Shown here: piece by piece, positions 12,080-23,600 of the stretch
Layout: each line of letters starts with the position of its first letter
Numbering within the stretch: the first letter of the stretch is position 1
Assembly (NCBI RefSeq): GCF_035083965.1
Contig: NC_089731.1
Coordinates: forward strand, 8,778,501 to 8,842,500
Origin: Branchiostoma lanceolatum
Taxonomy: Eukaryota; Chordata; Leptocardii; Amphioxiformes; Branchiostomatidae
Reading direction: 5' to 3'
Length of the DNA: 64,000 nt
Notes under the pieces: model-generated
The model's database searches: none
Seen by the model: the letters and a program-made list of their open reading frames with translations, nothing else
Told to the model about the DNA's origin: nothing
Position numbers and translations under genes: made by a program

Positions 12080-15000
12080 ATGTTCAACATGGGGTACGTG
12101 AACAGTGCCCTTGTCCTGCTGTGTATTGTGTCCCTATGGTGCAGTAAGGAGGCAGTCGGAACAACCCCGCAGGAAGCTGCCGAGATAAACAGTCAGTATT
12201 TGTTTGGTTTTACTCTCTTGAAGTCTCTTATGAATTTGTAAAAGTATTATGGATATGTAAGAGTAAATTCTTAGAATCATAAGAAAGGATTGTCATGTGG
12301 TAGACGTTTTTCTTTATAAAAGGTTGACGTTCTGGTCTTGTTGTTTACGCTAGGCCTGATAGCAGAAGCCGTGGCGAAGGTTCAACAACTGAAAACAAGG
12401 GTTGTGGACAATCAGGACCTGCTGGTCATAATAACGCAGTCAGGTAAGATTTTTCTAAAGAAACGTTGTTTTTTTACTTCGGTTTTTGACAGACAAGGAC
12501 GACGTGGCACTCAAGTTTTTATAACTTATATAAACAGTGCCACGTACAGATAACAACATACCCATTCTTTTATTCGACTGGGCGAAGTGAGGAAAGTCGT
12601 GTTAAGTGCCTTTCTCAAGGGCACTTAATCGGTGGCGTCAGGGGGATTCGAACTCGGGACCTCTTGGTTCTGGGCCGAACACCCTGCCGTTACGCCACAC
12701 GACCCCACTAAAGAAACTTTAGCTATAAATGCTTGACATTGTCAGCATTACAAATTTTTATATAGATTTTCTTTATTCGTGTTTTTGTTCATCTTTGTCT
12801 ATTTCAGCACCGAGGTGGAAACCTGTCGACGGTGCGATGAAGTATGTGACGGTTGGGTCCAGTGGGATCTGGGGAGTGGACCAAGCTGACTCCATCTACT
12901 ATCGTTCGGGAACGTTCGAGAACGAAGCCTCTGCCGGCAACAACTGGATGAACATCCCTTTTGGCCCTGGAGGTTTGAGTCAGATCGCGTCGGGACGCTC
13001 TGTCTGGGGGGTCAACCGCTCTCAAAATATTTTCGTACGACTGGGTCAGTATCTTTTACTTCACCCCACGTATTTCACCGCTGCCACTAGTGTTTTTATG
13101 TGTAAGAGTTATTGATTTGTTTATCGTTTCAATGCGCATACATACAAGCAAAATACAATCATAAGATTACGAAACCGTGATGAACGCAGTACGCTCGAGG
13201 AAACCTATCATGGTTGTTCTTGGGCCCTCCCCCGATCGCTATGATTTAGAATGCCCGTACGGCGTCAAATTCATCATTCAGATATCAACCAAAGCGTAAA
13301 CAAAGCATAACACAAGAACTGCAACTCCTAGCCGACCCCGACCAAAATCTGTAGATGTGCTTGGAGAATATTTTCTCACTTGCAAATATAGAATGATCTA
13401 CACCTAAAGCGCCCTCTCACTGGACCCGCGGCACGCTGGCGGCGTCGCTGCGGCTGATCGAATTAACAAAGCACTCAACGAATTTCATCTGCAAAAAAAA
13501 GACAAATCCTGTTAAGCTTTGTGTGCCTTGTTGTCTTTTTTATCATACTTGTACGTTTTGAATGATATTCCCATTATAAAGTCAAGGGTAACACAAATCC
13601 AGTTTAGGACGCAGCGATGCCGCCAGCGTGCCGCGGGTCCAGTGAGAGGGGGCTTTCAGGCACGTCCCATGGCCAGATCAAGGGTCAAGTTCTGCTGCAA
13701 TACTAAGGAAAGTCACTAGACCTAAATTTTATAATTCCTTCCCAATCAGGTATAACACCTAGCAACCCGACAGGAACCAGCTGGCACCAGATTGGCGGAG
13801 GGCTGAGTCAATTAGACGTGAGCTCTACAGCGTTCTCGCTTTGGGGTGTCAATTCTGGTGGCTACATCTACCGACGGACAGGGATCACGGCAGATAATCC
13901 CGGAGGTAAACTATGTGTCTGACAACATCAAAATCAATTGACGTGTCTTCCCCGATTTATAGCGAAGTGTTAGCTATCTTAACGTTGCTAATATTGCTAG
14001 GCCTCTCAGGTCTAAAAGAAGCTTGGAATAGCAAATGATGACTTTATTGTGTAAGAGTATAATATAACGTTATGTCAACTTCTGTTGCATTAACACCGAT
14101 TGTAGAAAACTAAACTTTTCTACAAGCTGTGTAGTTGAGATAATTCATGTTCATGAAAGACTGTCTGAAACGTCTGAATGTTTCAAAATCTTATCCAGGT
14201 GCATGCTTGAGTAATTATTTTTGGCGTATCTTATTACCTGGATGTCTAACCTTCATCAACGTTTCATGAGAAACACATATGCATTGGACAACAGAATTCT
14301 GTGTACACAAGTACATATAACAAAGTGTTTTATTAGTACCGACACTTAGGTTTGAAAACAGCAACTCTGACGACTGGTTTATGACTGGTTTACACTGAAC
14401 TACAAGAGACTATGTAGATAAGATTATACATATCTATGAGTAACAAATGGTGAGCATGTCTACCACACATACAGGTACAGGCTGGCAAAACATTGCCGGC
14501 GGGCTGAAGTTCGTGTCGACTGGTGCCGCCGGCGTGTGGGGGACGAACCGGAACAACGACGTCTTCTACCGCGTGGGGACGTACGGGAACGAGGCTTCCG
14601 CGGGTACCGGCTGGGCTCACATCGCGGGGAAGCGACTGAAGCAGGTGTCATCAGGGGACAACATTGTGTGGGGAGTGGACACCAACGATGACGTCTTCAT
14701 CAGGGAAGGTGAGTGCTTTCTTTTTCACATTCACAAGTCTCGTCATAGTCTCGTGTTCTCGCGAGACTAGGTCACTCCGTGATCAAGATGTACAGTAGAA
14801 ATCGAAAATTTGGAGGTGCGTATCTCGTTACCTTTTCTAATTCATTGATTGATGAATAGTCTTGTAACCAGAATTTTACAAATCATGAGCCCCTTTGTAA
14901 ATGATGACGCACTTCATGTGCATATTTCTATGAAGTGTCACATGCAAATTCATGAGAAATAAATCTAAATCTGAATCTTAAGTTGATAACCAACGTGTCA

Positions 15001-16162
15001 CGAGTCATACACATAATAACGTTTTGTTTCGTTTTGATATGATATGTTATGATACATGTATAGCATAATATGATGTACAATAGTATGTTATGTAATGATA
15101 TAATGTATAATAATATGCATTGTATGCGACAATGTAGTATGCAATACTATCATATTCAATAATATGAAATTATATGCATTAATATGCAATGATATGCAAT
15201 AACATAATATAATACATGTATATAATATAATATGATATAACACAATACAACATGACATGACATAACATAATAATATAATGAATCAGGGAAGTGACCAATC
15301 GGAACTAAGCCGGGTTGGTCAGTTCAAAAATGACGTAGTACAGCACTTAATCGATTAGATAATAATCACATATCTCGATGACACAGAGAAGACTATAAGT
15401 TAGATTTCTTTCCCTCAGGGATCAGCGCCAGCAGCCCCTCTGGAACCGGTTGGCGCCAGGTCCCAGTGAAACTGAAGCAGGTGGAGGCGAGCCCGAGGTT
15501 CGAGCTGGCGTGGGGCGTCAACTCAACCGACAACGTTCTGCAGCGTATAGCCGGAGTGCCACTTCCGGTAATAAGAAGTTCATGGTTTAAAATGTGTTAT
15601 TGTGTTATATAGTTAGATAGGTGCAATTTATAGTGTTAAAATACCAAAACGCACTAATCATTAAAAACGTGGGACTTTTCATCAGCCACTGCCTACAAAG
15701 AAGAAGTCAAACCCTCCAGTAATGTTATATGTAGAAACATTAGCTAGATGCATAGAATAGACACTTGTTACCATTATTACCTTACTACTATTTGTACCCT
15801 TGCAATTAGCCTACGGGCATGAATTTGCAAATAAAAAAGATTGTTGTTGTTTTGTAATTATTTGTCATCACTAGACTAAATGTTCTTTTTTTCATATACG
15901 TATAGAAAACAATGTATCCACTGAGTGTATACTAGTTAAATAGATAAATGAAATGAAATATACGTATACCTATAAGTTTCACCTATCTAACTGCATAAAT
16001 TCACTAGACATATGTCACACAGATCTGCATGATGATAATTATAAGACATAGTTTGATAATATGATATTTCTTATTCCAATCAAATCATTGGTATCTCATG
16101 TTTTTATCATTGGATTTAAATGCCTTTTTCGCTAATAGCCACATTTTCATTATTTCCAGTGA
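12080..16162 (+). CDS. Secreted tectonin-repeat protein (fish-egg-lectin / tachylectin-1-like)
   Basis: Coding exons are 12080-12191, 12354-12443, 12808-13044, 13750-13905, 14475-14708 and 15419-15567. All internal joins up to 15419 are phase 1. The last junction puts TGA as the first codon of exon 16160, which otherwise is 3' UTR; read-through of the donor would instead stop at 15610. The protein starts with a signal peptide ([14 protein letters not shown]) and a short helical linker (residues about 38-65, [19 protein letters not shown]). Six tectonin blades of 35-43 residues follow, each W-x-x-(I/V)-x-G-x-L-x-x-(V/I) ... (I/V/L)-W-G-V-(D/N) ... (V/I)-(F/Y)-x-R-x-G. Six blades suit a closed beta-propeller. 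Tectonin propellers of this class bind bacterial lipopolysaccharide or glycans; that role is inferred from the family. A SINE and a foldback MITE sit in its introns. Confidence 0.88.
12570..12706 (-). mobile_element. tRNA-derived SINE
   Basis: Read on the minus strand the head has an A-box-like TGGCGTAACGG about 30 bases before a B-box GAGTTCGAATCC, the spacing of a tRNA-type internal promoter. A body containing GCCCTTGAGAAAGGCACTTA follows, resembling the conserved central domain of several animal SINEs. It lies in tectonin intron 2 and is not a functional tRNA. Confidence 0.75.
13406..13657. mobile_element. Foldback MITE in tectonin intron 3
   Basis: Termini of about 42 bp are inverted copies (CCCTCTCACTGGACCCGCGG and on through CACGCTGGCGGC) at 13410-13451 and 13612-13653, with two or three mismatches. 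The interior is AT-rich and non-coding. No clear target duplication was found. Confidence 0.75.
15035..15285. repeat. ATGATA/TAATATG low-complexity tract
   Basis: Irregular runs of ATGATATG, TATAATATGATAT and related words lie in tectonin intron 14709-15418. AT content is very high. Confidence 0.75.
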
Positions 16163-17498
16163 GAACAAAGCACCCCCCCCCCTGCGGATGGATACGCCGG
16201 TCCCTGAGGACACTGCAATCCGCCTTAAGTTGTGCTGTGACTTGATAACCATTGTTTTTCTTACAACTATTCTCTAATTCGTACATATTGTTGAGAACAC
16301 GAAATGTTGGTTTTATGTATTAACACGCACGTTTGCTGTAAGTTGTTTCTATCGAAAAAAAATTAATCTCAATTCTTTCGAGCGACAGATGCAACGAATT
16401 TTATTAAGACCAATAGCATGTTTCATCTCCGGTGGATGTTTGAGGATAGCATCTGTCTCAAAGCAAGAACAAATTTCAAAATGCATCATTTTCATTTCTT
16501 GGTGTTCATAGTTAAGACTATCTTTGACTTTTAAGTGTCCGTATGTTGACCAATATACCATTAATTAACGTTAAGTGACGGCTAATGCTTTGCATTACAA
16601 AATAAACATCAAACTCGGAAGTTCTGTTGCAGTACCAAGGAGGCCGATAGGGGGCCCAAATTTCTTGATTTCTTCGTATCTAATAAGGACATAGCCTAAC
16701 TACACACCAATTTTTATGACGATCCATCCATATCTTCTTTAGTTATGATGCTAGTAATTAACTAAACTACATACATACAAACATCTAAACGCTACCAAAA
16801 GCATAGCCTTCGGATTTTCGAAGTTGATAAATCTCTGCTTCCTTAAAGCGAATTAATACGTAATAGATACAGACTTAATACAAGTCATGTAAACAGCTGC
16901 AGCACGTTTCTTTTAGCTGTATCTTTCGACCGATTGAATAGTATTTTTATGCACTTTTTGTTTTGTAATTTTTGTTTACATAGTATGTGTTCAGTCTGTA
17001 TATTGATTGACTGACAGTAGTAGTAGTAACAATAGCGAATATATGAGGTAAATTGAAAAAAAAAATGGCGGATCTGAAAACGGATACTTTTATGATAGTC
17101 GTAGAATACCAGAGTTAATTCGAAAGTCAAAGAAGAATTCGAAGATGTGAAAAAAACAAAATAAGCAATCTATTGTTCGGTATACCATACTCTTAAGTGG
17201 TTTATTCAACCTTCCTGACCATTTCATAATGAAGGCTTTTTTTTCGCACGCTCGTATCAGTTGTGGGGTTCCACATACTAGTAATGGAAGCAACATGGCC
17301 TAATATTGTAAAAACAAAAAGAATAAATAAATCTAATAAACTTACCCCAATAATTTCTGGACGGCCCCCGCCCCCTATAGCTTGCGGCACATTAACCTGA
17401 ACGACATGCAGCTACGTGACCCCTTCTTGACCTTTGTCCTTATCGCATGGTCTGATTTAAGTTTGCTCCTGTATATTTTTGCACGACTGTACTTGAAC
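16163..17498. other. Intergenic; 3' UTR of tectonin and upstream region of EctC-like copy A
   Basis: AATAAA at about 16601 may end the tectonin transcript. A family R fragment follows (about 16610-16735, TTCTGTTGCAGTACCAAGG). From about 16735 the sequence is homologous to 19835-20689, the upstream part of the duplicated EctC-like unit. Confidence 0.55.
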
Positions 17499-19479
17499 AT
17501 GATCGTTCGCCATTCCGTCGACCTTGTAGAGGGTCCTCTACCGAACCCAAATCTCCGGGGCAAGCAGCTGGTCGCAGCGGAGGATGGCATGAACTACACC
17601 GCCTACGATGTCTTTCTCCAACCGGGCGAAAGTGTGTGTTTGACATCGCCCCCCTCCCCCCTCCTGAACCATGTGTACTACTGCTTGTCGGGAAGTGGGA
17701 CAGGCACGGCGTCCAACGGTCAAGTGTACGGGTTCGGCCCTGATGTTGTAGTGGCGTTTTCATCCAGTATAACATGTATGGTATGCACATGATCACCTTA
17801 TCAAACATTTAGTAATTTAGTGGTTGTGACTGTGATTTTAACTGCTGCAATTTTGCCCCCGGGGCCCCTTTCACTATTTTGTTTGCTTAACCTGAGCACC
17901 CACCTTTCGATCTTTTATCTTTGTAGAAGTAGGTGAATTAACGTGCTTTGTCTTAAATCTGCATATAGTTACATTTACCATGTACATTTACACCGTCAGT
18001 AACTCATTCTGACATGGTTGTCCTTTCTTTCACCTCGGCTTCGACATGTCGAACAAAGTCTGTATAACACCATCTGGACTCTAGCCTGGATGCCGCACAC
18101 CCGATCTCTATCATATGCGGGGGCAGGTCTAACTCTGGGGACCTGTTATATAGAATTTTCTTGGAGGCATGCTGGCCCTAGAGCCGAAGAGTTGACCCGT
18201 GTACGCCCTGAAAACAGTCTGACGCCCAGGCTACACAATCCCTGAATCCAGGGCGCTACTTGGGAGAAGAGAAAATGATAATCTATATGGGGAAAAAGGA
18301 ATGTAGAGGAACAAAAAGATCACCGTTACGTACGTGTAATTAGTTGAATTAAATTGAACCCCTAAATGTGTTGTTGTGGTTGTTGTCCTTGTCTACCGCC
18401 TACGTAATTTCGCTAGACAGGGTGGGTCAGTATCTGTGCAACGATAATATGACAAAATGAAGTCGTGCCATGAGTGAGAGTTGATAAATTTGCAAAGCAA
18501 GAGAACATTCGGCAGCAGGTTAAATTTTCGATTTTTTGTTGGCATTGGCACTGTGATTGTGCTGTTAATTTGTATGGATAGGTGCAAATTCTATCATAAT
18601 GGTTAAGGCACCAGCCGCAGCGTCTGAACACAAACTGCGAAACAATATAGAAACAGTAATCTTGGTTGTCTTTTTAATTTTTTCAATATTGACGTCGACG
18701 TCTCCTTTATAGGTTAAAGTCACATCTGATCAACAGCTCCGCCTGTTCTGCATCTACTGTGATGACGTCGAGCCGTCCGTTGATCGGGCCGTGGCTCGGT
18801 CTCTTTCGGATATCGTCGGTACCGATCGTGACATCGACTGGGGCCGAGGCCACAGTCGAAGATTTCTGAAAAAGTCGGACGGTTTCCCGATCAGCGTCCA
18901 CAACACTTATGGAGAGGCTGGTTCAAGAAATGCGCTGTGCTTTTAACATCACGTTGAGTCTGCCTGCTATGTGAAAGGTACAGTATTCGTAGCGTGCAGT
19001 AGGTTTTATGATTGACAGGGGGCGTTGTCTTTATACCTCTGAAGAGAAGCTTTCGCTAACAGGTTGTCATTGTAGAGAGGAATCTGAAGGTCCATCAAAA
19101 AGTGACCACAATGGCCAGGTAAACTTTATGATTATACAGACAGACTCTGGGGTAGTCACCTGTACAGGTTTGACTGTATTATATCTGATTTACCGAGATG
19201 TATTTTGCTGGATTTTGTAAAACGAAAACAACAATCTGTATATCCCTTCTGTCTTTTGCTTTAGGTAGGGTCACCTACACATGGGAAGAGGGTGCCAAGA
19301 AGGCGGAGACCCGGATAGACGCTACGAACGGAAGCGTCTACAGTATGAATGCGCACGACCCGCACCACGCAATCATTCACGAGGACATGGAGTCCTTGTG
19401 TGTCTTCCACCCAGTCTTGGTTGGGAACGAGAACCACGATTTCAGCGGAGGGTACTCTGGATACAAGCCTTCTGAGTAA
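17499..19479 (+). pseudogene. EctC-like double-cupin gene, copy A (in-frame stop)
   Basis: Three exons, 17499-17780, 18713-18977 and 19265-19479 (TAA), correspond one to one with copy B. The start is the MIVR methionine, the same N-terminus as bacterial EctC. The second cupin keeps GTDRDIDWGRGHSRRF, then TAA at 18944-18946 falls where copy B has the lysine of C-Y-K-H-H-V-E. The reading frame resumes with the metal-ligand Glu and with VYSMNAHDPHH in exon 3. The stop removes the whole active site, so the copy looks recently inactivated unless exon 2 is bypassed or the base is an assembly error. Exon 1 ends in ATG|GTATGC where copy B has the stronger ACG|GTAAGT donor. Few other changes separate the copies, so inactivation is recent. 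Confidence 0.8.
18082..18233. mobile_element. Short MITE in copy A intron 1
   Basis: TAGCCTGG and CCAGGCTA bound about 150 bp of non-coding sequence inside intron 17781-18712. The corresponding intron of copy B lacks this element. Confidence 0.45.
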
Positions 19480-20689
19480 TGTGTTCAGTCGTCAGATTCA
19501 AAGTTTTTTTCTTCATTTGATAATATTAGCATGATTGGGTGGTTTCATTGCAACCATAACATACTCCTTGCAGTTAAACGTTTCAATGCCTCCTTTCTTT
19601 CGCATAAAACATGGCATAGATCATAAATAAACTAGAGTTCCACGACCCCATACCTTATATAATGATTATAACGTTCCTGTCATTAAGCATAATTAAAATA
19701 AAAAACTTAGCTCATCAATTATGTAAATCAAGTCCTATTTTGCATAATTAACATGCTATTACGTTGGTATTCATAAAGTTACCAACAGGTAAAAAATCAT
19801 TGAAATCCATCCCTTCTCGACTTGCCCTGCTTCTTTAGTTATGATGCTAGTAAACTAAACTACATACATACAAGCATCCAAAAACATAGACTTCTTGACG
19901 AAGCGAATTACAAACTTAATACAATTCATGCAAACAGTACGTATCTCTTTAGCTGTATGTTTCAATAGTGTTTTATGCTTTTTGTTTTGTAATGTTTGTA
20001 TGCGCAGTATGTGTCCCAATCTGTATAGACTGACAGTAGTAAGGTAAACGTATTCTCAATAAAAGACCATTTATGAAACAACACTAGGAGGCAGGTATTT
20101 CAGTATATTCTTGTGACCCAAACCGCTATTTGAGCCGCAGGTCGCAAACTTAGTGTACTCCTAGGGCCGGCTGACTCCTCTGGCATGTAAGCCGTCTAAT
20201 TTGCCAATTTCGACCATAGTACAATTTGTTCAAAGCAGCTGAAAAATGGGCAAACATATCATCAGTAAGTTGAAAACAAAAGTCTCGGAAAACGGATGCT
20301 AATGTCGTAGAGTTAATTCGAAAGTCAAAGAATCAATTGCTCAGTACACCATGTTCTTAAGTCGTTTGTTCAACCTTCCTAGATCCTTGACACAAGATTC
20401 CATAATGACGGCATTTCTTTGGGGGGGGGGGGTGCTTTTTTCAACCCGCTCGCATCGATGTCCGTTTTGAGGTTCCATATAATTGAATCAACATGGCCTA
20501 ATATTGTAAAAAAAAAACCTACCTCAATCGATTCTGGACTGCCCCGCCTCCCCATAGCTTGGAAATTGATTCTCAACGTGGCACAGTTGAACGAAATGCA
20601 GCCACACATTCCCTCGTTGACCTTTGTACTTCGCAAATGATCTGATCCAAGTTTGCTCCTGTATATTTTTGCACGACTGTAATTGAACC
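19480..20689. other. 3' flank of copy A and upstream region of copy B
   Basis: No gene is seen. AATAAA at about 19625 may end the copy A transcript. From about 19835 the sequence is the duplicated upstream region of copy B. It contains a G-run at about 20420 and no obvious TATA box near the start codon. Confidence 0.5.
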
Positions 20690-23600
20690 ATGATTGTCCG
20701 CCATTCCGTCGACCTTGTAGAGGGTCCTCTACCGAACCCAAATCTCCGGGGCAAGCAGCTGGTCGCAGCGGAGGATGGCATGAACTACACCGCCTACGAT
20801 GTCTTTCTCCAACCGGGCGAAAGTGTGTGTTTGACATCGCCCCCCTCCCCCCTCCTGAACCATGTGTACTACTGCTTGTCGGGAAGTGGGACAGGCACGG
20901 CGTCTAACGGTCAAGTGTATGAGTTTGGCCCTGATGTTGTAGTGGCGTTTTCATCCAGTATAACCTGCACGGTAAGTGCGATTTACGTAAAAACACCATG
21001 CTAGTTTGGATCTGAGTTGTATGCAATTGCCACTCTCCCACCCAACCTTCACTTTTTGTTTGTTTGACCACCGGCCTCTCTATCATTTATCTTTGTTAAA
21101 GCAGATGAGTTGCCATCAATCTGTGTAGAATTATACATTAACCATTACACCATTACTGAACACGACAGGGACACCCTATCCAGTAAATAAAACTCAGGGC
21201 ACGCGTTCTGTTCTGACATGGTTGTCCTGAAATTCTTTCACCTCTTCGAACAAAGGTTAATGTGTAACACAATCCTAGTCTCCAGGCAGATCCTACGGTG
21301 GCGGGCGGTATCCGTGGGACGGCATTTATTTGTATAAATAATGAAATTCTATTATAACGGTTACAGCTTTTGAACAAAAACAAAAACACCAAGAATATTA
21401 AAACAACGTACACCAGCTCTCTAATACAATACAATACAACACAACGCACACTCATCTTGATTGTAATTTAGATTTCTTCAATACCTTGACGTCTCCTTTA
21501 TAGGTTAAAGTCACATCTGATCAACAGCTCCGCCTGTTCTGCATCTACTGTGATGACGTCGAGCCGTCCGTTGATCGGGCCGTGGCTCGGTCTCTTTCGG
21601 AAATCGTCGGTACCGATCGTGACATCGACTGGGGCAGAGGCCACAGCCGAAGATTTCTGAAGAAGTCGGACGGTTTTCCGATCAGTGTCCACAACACCTA
21701 TGGAGAGGCTGGTGCAAGCAATGCGCTGTGCTACAAGCATCACGTTGAATCTGCCTACTACGTGAAAGGTACTGTATTCGCAGCATGCAGTAGGCTATAG
21801 GATTGATAAAAAGTATATTATGATAATGTTTTGCCAAAAATAATGTTTTTGCCTTTATACCTTTATAGACTTTGGAATGATTTTACTATGGACAATTGGT
21901 CATTTTAAAGAGAAATCTGAAGGTCTACCATTAAAAAGTGACCACAATGTACAGGTGAACTTTATCCAGACAGACTCCGGGGTAGTCACATGTACAGGTT
22001 TGACTGTATTATACAGACGACGCCACTTAATTGCACCTCGGATACACGCACCTTCCATTTAATTGCACCGAATCCCAATATCCAAAACCGTAGCCTGTAT
22101 TTACACAAGCTCTCGGCCGGAGGTTACTGATCCCCTAGGGGATGGCGGTTACGGGACTGGCTGGCCACTAGGAGCGCGACTCGTCAGGCTATCCAAAACC
22201 GATTCCCATTCACTGCATTGTTAGTGACTCCGCATATCTGCACCGCGCATGGTCACCAATGCCGGATAACCGAACCATTTTTTTTCTTCAAAAATCGTCG
22301 ACAAGTTAACTGAAAAGGTGCGCTAAAATCGGCAAACGCGGTACAAATGAGCCGATACCTGCCGGTGTAAAGGCACAATACCGCCAATATGTTTATCTCC
22401 ATGAAAAATGGAGATATAGTTTTGAGTGTGTCTGTTTGCCTGTCTGTCTGTTTGTCTTTTTGTGTTTCCGCACCACTCCAGTCAGCAGTCAAGAGCCTCT
22501 TGATGGATTACAATGATATTTGGTTTGTGGGCGGGTGTTTTGAAGCCGAAATTCATAACTATGATATTTTACTGTATAGTTGCTGTATAGTACGGTATTT
22601 TGCTGTACTTCACAGCGCAATTCAGGCGCAATGGTGACCTGTCATCATTTGTAAACATTTGTAAACATTTTAACATTTGTTAACATTTGTAAACTTTTAT
22701 AAACATTTGTAAACTTTTGTAAACTTTTGTAAACATTTGTAAACTTTTGTAAACTTTTGTAAACATTTGTAAACTTTTGTAAACATTTGTAAACTTTTAT
22801 AAACATTTGTTAACTTTTGTAAACATTTGTAAACTTTTGTAAACTTTTGTAAACGTTTGTAAACTTTTGTTAACTTTTGTAAACTTTTGTAAACATTTGT
22901 AAACTTTTGTAAACGTTTGTTAACTTTTGTAAACTTTTGTAAACTTTTGTAAACATTTGTAAACTTTTGTAAACTTTTGTAAACATTTGTAAACTTTTGT
23001 AAACATTTGTAAACTTTTGTAAACTTTTGTAAACTTTTGTAAACTTTTGTAAACTTTTGTAAACATTTGTAAACATTTGTAAACTTTTGTAAACATTTGT
23101 AAACCTTTGTAAACGTTTGTAAACTTTTGTAAACTTTTGTAAACATTTGTAAACTTTTGTAAACATTTGTAAACTTTTGTAAACTTTTGTAAACTTTTGT
23201 AAACTTTTGTAAACATTTGTAAACATTTGTAAACTTTTGTAAACATTTGTAAACTTTTGTAAACGTTTGTAAACTTTTGTAAACTTTTGTAAACATTTGT
23301 AAACTTTTGTAAACTTTTGTAAACTTTTGTAAACTTTTGTAAACTTTTGTAAACATTTGTAAACATTTGTAAACTTTTGTAAACATTTGTAAACTTTTGT
23401 AAACGTTTGTAAACTTTTGTAAACTTTTGTAAACATTTGTAAACTTTTGTAAACTTTTGTAAACATTTGTAAACTTTTGTAAACTTTTGTAAACTTTTGT
23501 AAACATTTGTCAACATTTGTAAACTTTTGTAAACATTTGTTAACTTTTGTAAACTTTAGTAAACATTTGTAAACTTTTGTAAACATGTGTTAACATTTGT

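Larger units (their letters stand above)
16735..19640 (+). repeat. Tandem segmental duplication, left unit (right unit 19835-25200)
   Basis: Both units begin with TTAGTTATGATGCTAGTAA and share upstream sequence, all three EctC-like exons with splice sites, and a 3' flank ending near ATAAATAAA. Exons are almost identical; flanks have diverged by indels. The right unit is longer mainly because of a 2.7-kb insertion in intron 2. Confidence 0.85.

Noticed and set aside
12630-12706. Functional tRNA gene
   Set aside because: A/B-box words are present but the cloverleaf is not complete and a SINE body follows.
17382-17498. Longer N-terminus for EctC-like copy A
   Set aside because: The upstream open frame is not shared by copy B, and the MIVR start matches bacterial EctC.
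22697-23586. Minus-strand open frames of 198-269 codons reading YKSLQKFTKV repeats
   Set aside because: They are the three frames of a 10-bp satellite without stops. All three frames give the same peptide, so this is an artefact of period and composition.
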